A DNA stretch of 24,978 nucleotides from Clostridiaceae bacterium UBA5444. Lineage in GTDB: Bacteria; Bacillota; Clostridia; Clostridiales; Oxobacteraceae. Positions 22,288 through 24,978 of this stretch are shown one piece after another. The stretch spans positions 1 to 24,978 of the forward strand of contig DIRE01000064.1 of assembly GCA_002426575.1 (NCBI GenBank), in the 5' to 3' direction. Positions within the stretch are counted from its first letter, which is position 1. The number at the start of each line of letters is the position of its first letter. A program made the position numbers and the translations under genes. The notes beneath the pieces are model-generated. The model did not search any database and was not told the origin of the DNA. It worked only from the letters and a program-made list of their open reading frames with translations.

Positions 22288-23976
22288 ATGGTCAATATGA
22301 TTGAGGTAATAGAGAACAATATAAAAAATGCAATAGAAAAGTCTATAGAAAAAGCTATAGATGGAGGAAGTATTCAAATAGACGACATTCCTGAGATAAT
22401 TATTGAATCACCAAGAGAAAAAGAACACGGAGACTTTGCATCAAACATTGCAATGGTATTAGCAAAGAAAGCAAGAATGGCACCCATTAAAATAGCAGGG
22501 ATAATCAAGGAAAGCTTATACTTAGAAGATACTTATATAGATAGCGTAGAGGTAGCAAACCCTGGATTTATCAATTTTAAACTTAAAAATGATTGGCTAT
22601 ATGATACCCTTAGGCAGGTACAGGACAAGGGAGATGACTATGGAAAGGTTAATATAGGCAATGGAGAAAAAGTTCAAATAGAGTTTATAAGCGCTAATCC
22701 TACGGGACCTATGCACATAGGAAATGCTAGGGGTGGAGCAATTGGCGACACACTTTCAGAGGTTTTAAAATATGCAGGGTATAATGTAGAAAAGGAATTC
22801 TATGTAAATGATGCTGGAAACCAGATAGCTAAGTTCGGCAAATCCCTTGAAGCAAGATACTTGCAGCTATTTGGAATTGATGCAGAAGTACCTGAAGGTG
22901 GGTATGTTGGAGAGGATATAAAGGAACATGCAGAGAACTTCAAAGATATTTATGGAGACAAATATGTAAATGAAGACGAAGATATTAGAAGAAAGGCTTT
23001 AACAGATTATGCACTTGAGAAGAATATAAAGAGGATGAAAAGTGATCTTGAAAAGTTTGGGGTCCACTTTGATGTATGGTTCTCTGAAAAAGGCCTTTAT
23101 GATAACGGGGATATTGACGCTACCATAAAGTACTTTAAAGACTCTGGAAAAACCTATGAAAATGAAGATGCTTTATGGTTTAAAGCCACAGAATATGGAG
23201 TATCAAAAGATGAAGTGCTTGTAAGAACAAATGGTATACCCACGTATTTCACAGGTGACGTGGCATACCATAGAAATAAGTTTGTAGTTAGAAAGTTTGA
23301 TAAGGTTATAGATATATGGGGAGCAGACCATTATGGCCACGTGCCAAGGATGAAGGCATCTATGGCAGCATTAGGACTAAACCCTGATAATCTAGAGATA
23401 ATAATAATGCAGCTTGTAAGACTTATAAGAGATGGTAAGGTTACAAGGATGTCAAAGAGAAAGGGTCAAAGCTTTACATTAGCTGATCTTGTAGATGAGG
23501 TAGGAAAAGATGCAGCAAGATTTTTCTTTAATATGAGGTCTGCAGATACTCATTTTGAATTTGATTTAGACCTTGCAGTTGCAAAGTCAAATGAAAACCC
23601 TGTATATTATGTACAATATGCTCATGCAAGAATCTGCGGCATATTAAGGCAATTAGCAGAAGAGGGGGACTTTATTCCTAAAATAGAGGAAGTAGATTTT
23701 AGTCAATTAAAAGAGGAATCAGAGATAGAACTTATAAAAAAATTAGCATATTTTCCTGAGGAGATATCGCAGTCTGCTAAATCCTTAGACCCAAGCAGGA
23801 TAACAAAGTATGTACTTGAACTTGCAGCATTATTTCACACATTCTATAATAGCTGTAGGGTAAAGGGAGTAGAGGAGGAACTTAAAAAGTCTAGGATGAT
23901 ACTTGTTGATTCTACAAGAATAGTAATTAAAAATTGCCTAAACATATTAGGTATTTCTGCTCCAGAGAAGATGTAA
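22288..23976 (+). CDS. argS: Arginyl-tRNA synthetase
   Basis: Class I synthetase charging tRNA-Arg. The 562-residue length is normal. The N-terminal Arg-S domain occupies about 1-110. The HIGH-type motif is HIGN (143-146) in SANPTGPMHIGNARGG, and the KMSKS-type loop is RMSKRKG (387-393). The C-terminal anticodon-binding DALR domain ends at ILGISAPEKM. ATG 22288 follows AGGAGGG. No T-box is seen upstream of this gene or of murI. It completes the murI, DUF1934, argS operon and is followed by a two-way terminator before the convergent kinase gene. Confidence 0.97.
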   Translation: MVNMIEVIENNIKNAIEKSIEKAIDGGSIQIDDIPEIIIESPREKEHGDFASNIAMVLAKKARMAPIKIAGIIKESLYLEDTYIDSVEVANPGFINFKLKNDWLYDTLRQVQDKGDDYGKVNIGNGEKVQIEFISANPTGPMHIGNARGGAIGDTLSEVLKYAGYNVEKEFYVNDAGNQIAKFGKSLEARYLQLFGIDAEVPEGGYVGEDIKEHAENFKDIYGDKYVNEDEDIRRKALTDYALEKNIKRMKSDLEKFGVHFDVWFSEKGLYDNGDIDATIKYFKDSGKTYENEDALWFKATEYGVSKDEVLVRTNGIPTYFTGDVAYHRNKFVVRKFDKVIDIWGADHYGHVPRMKASMAALGLNPDNLEIIIMQLVRLIRDGKVTRMSKRKGQSFTLADLVDEVGKDAARFFFNMRSADTHFEFDLDLAVAKSNENPVYYVQYAHARICGILRQLAEEGDFIPKIEEVDFSQLKEESEIELIKKLAYFPEEISQSAKSLDPSRITKYVLELAALFHTFYNSCRVKGVEEELKKSRMILVDSTRIVIKNCLNILGISAPEKM

Positions 23977-23983
23977 TTTAATA

Positions 23984-24035
23984 CTGCCTAATTTTTAAAA
24001 CCAATTGGCCTTAAAAATTAGGCAGCATTTTATTT
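23984..24035. terminator. Terminator between convergent argS and histidine kinase
   Basis: CTGCCTAATTTTTAA (23984-23998) and TTAAAAATTAGGCAG (24011-24025) form a perfect 15-bp stem with a 12-base loop. On the plus strand CATTTTATTT follows. On the minus strand the following bases are only moderately T-rich, so function is surer for argS. Confidence 0.8.
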
Positions 24036-24036
24036 A

Positions 24037-24714
24037 TCAACTGGAAGCAACCGGAAGTGTTATTAAAAACTTTGTTCCTTTTTTAGGTGTGCTTTCTAGA
24101 CAGATATTACCATTATAATTATTAATAATATTTTTACATACATGAAGCCCTAACCCAGTGCCTGTTGGCTTAGTTGTAAATAATGGCTCAAAGATCCTGT
24201 CCATTATACTTTTATCCATTCCGCAGCCGTTATCCTCTATAGTAATGATTATGTACCCATCTTTATATAAGGTTGATATCTTGATAACCCCATTCTTTTC
24301 TATTGATTGTATTGAGTTTTCTATTATGTTTAATAATACTTGCTTTATTCTATACTTATCAACAGATATTAGTGGGAGATCAGATAGATGCAAATCGAGA
24401 TTAATATTATTGGCTTTCAGGTTATAAGATATTAAGGTGCATATTTCAGCTACGCAGCTATTTATATCACACTCTGTATTCTGAAGGGGAGATGATATTA
24501 AAGCATAGCTGTTTAACATTGACAATGTCCTTTTTATTTCATCCTGTATTATTTTTAGGTATTCAGCATTAAATTCATTTTTAATAAGCATAAATTGTAT
24601 AAATCCCTCACAAGCAGAAAGAGAATTTTTAGATTCGTGTATTATTTCCCGTATTAATTCATCCTTATTAATTTCATCATAGCCAATATCATATATATCA
24701 GATTTCTCAACCAT
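24037..24714 (-). CDS. Short sensor-less histidine kinase
   Basis: A 225-residue cytoplasmic kinase made of only a dimerisation/phosphoacceptor helix pair and an ATPase domain. The phosphoacceptor is probably His26 in IIHESKNSLSACEGFIQFML (24-43). The N box is around N129-N133, the G1 box DNGCGMD is at 161-167, the F box EPLFTT at 176-181 and the G2 box GTGLGL at 185-190. The H-box lacks the usual Pro (HESKNSL rather than HEIRNPL), and no PAS, GAF or membrane domain precedes it. It resembles the catalytic end of sporulation kinases (KinA-type), so a role in Spo0A phosphorylation is possible but unproven. No response regulator gene adjoins it. AAAGGGGG before the ATG. Confidence 0.9.
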   Translation of the reverse strand: MVEKSDIYDIGYDEINKDELIREIIHESKNSLSACEGFIQFMLIKNEFNAEYLKIIQDEIKRTLSMLNSYALISSPLQNTECDINSCVAEICTLISYNLKANNINLDLHLSDLPLISVDKYRIKQVLLNIIENSIQSIEKNGVIKISTLYKDGYIIITIEDNGCGMDKSIMDRIFEPLFTTKPTGTGLGLHVCKNIINNYNGNICLESTPKKGTKFLITLPVASS

Positions 24715-24779
24715 ACAAGGCCCCCTTTAACGCACATACATAAGTTTATTCTATATATATGACAAAAACCCTCCTAATA

Positions 24780-24923
24780 TTACCTATTATAACTGTTTTT
24801 ATCTATATATATTCTAATAGCCTTTGTAGCATAAAAGAGGGTTATTATTAAAGATATTTTGTATAATATATCTACCATTTGAGATAAAAACTGAGGGAAG
24901 CCATATAATAGTGCATGATCCAT
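24780..24923 (-). CDS. 47-residue single-helix membrane protein
   Basis: A short open frame on the minus strand reading MDHALLYGFPQFLSQMVDIL onward, with a hydrophobic helix at about 17-37 and a basic tail (IRIYIDKNSYNR). AGGATGTG lies about 7 bases before the ATG, and a TATAAT occurs on the same strand (24958-24963) near the window end. It lies 65 bases upstream of the histidine kinase gene on the same strand and could be its membrane partner or signal input. Function unknown. The clear ribosome site and amphipathic design argue that it is real, but no family was recognised with certainty. Confidence 0.6.
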   Translation of the reverse strand: MDHALLYGFPQFLSQMVDILYKISLIITLFYATKAIRIYIDKNSYNR

Positions 24924-24978
24924 ATTATCACATCCTATCGTATACTAATTGAGAAACATTATATTTCCCAACTATATT

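Noticed and set aside
24767..24776. TTAGGAGGG ribosome-like site on the minus strand between the small gene and the kinase
   Set aside because: Any start after it meets a stop within a few codons; the kinase has its own AAAGGGGG site.

Overview
The window looks like a chromosomal segment of a low-GC, endospore-forming, anaerobic Firmicute of the class Clostridia. The evidence is AT-rich DNA, strong AGGAGG-type ribosome sites, TTG and GTG starts, and a dense set of sporulation and germination genes (SipL-type SPOCS/LysM protein, GerKA/KB/KC, SpoIIR, YpeB, SspF-type SASP). I cannot name the species.

Layout. (1) 1-3889 encodes the arginine deiminase pathway: arcA, catabolic ornithine carbamoyltransferase and arcC, ending at a perfect hairpin terminator. 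Palindromic intergenic elements separate the genes. (2) 4038-5637 is sipL with its own terminator. (3) 5730-9323 holds cphB (cyanophycinase) and cphA (cyanophycin synthetase), so turnover of an Arg/Asp storage polymer sits beside arginine fermentation. (4) ispE (9387-10253) has its own promoter and terminator. (5) 10336-14397 is a germinant-receptor operon: a small two-helix membrane protein, gerKA, gerKB and gerKC. (6) 14403-16578 is spoIIR behind a very good sigma-F promoter match, followed by ypeB; sspF (16701-16883) follows with a terminator. (7) 16964-20696 is a promoter followed by an alpha/beta hydrolase, a membrane-anchored MurF-like ligase and a D-Ala-D-Ala ligase. (8) 20698-21000 is a tandemly duplicated palindromic element. 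(9) 21034-23976 is murI, a DUF1934/YwiB gene and argS. (10) On the minus strand at the right end are a short sensor-less histidine kinase and, upstream of it, a 47-residue membrane protein.

How it fits together. Cyanophycin made by CphA can be cut by CphB to beta-Asp-Arg. Arginine released from that dipeptide, by an enzyme not encoded here, could feed ArcA, ArcB and ArcC to give ATP, CO2 and ammonia. The surrounding genes serve sporulation, germination and peptidoglycan precursor supply (Glu racemase, Ddl, MurF-like). A link between cyanophycin storage and sporulation is attractive, but it is inference from gene order only.

Least-explained items: a dispersed palindromic repeat family of about 170 nt with a 131-bp tandem duplication, a candidate fourth subunit of the germinant receptor, and the membrane-anchored Mur ligase cassette. 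I saw no CRISPR array, transposase, rRNA or tRNA gene.
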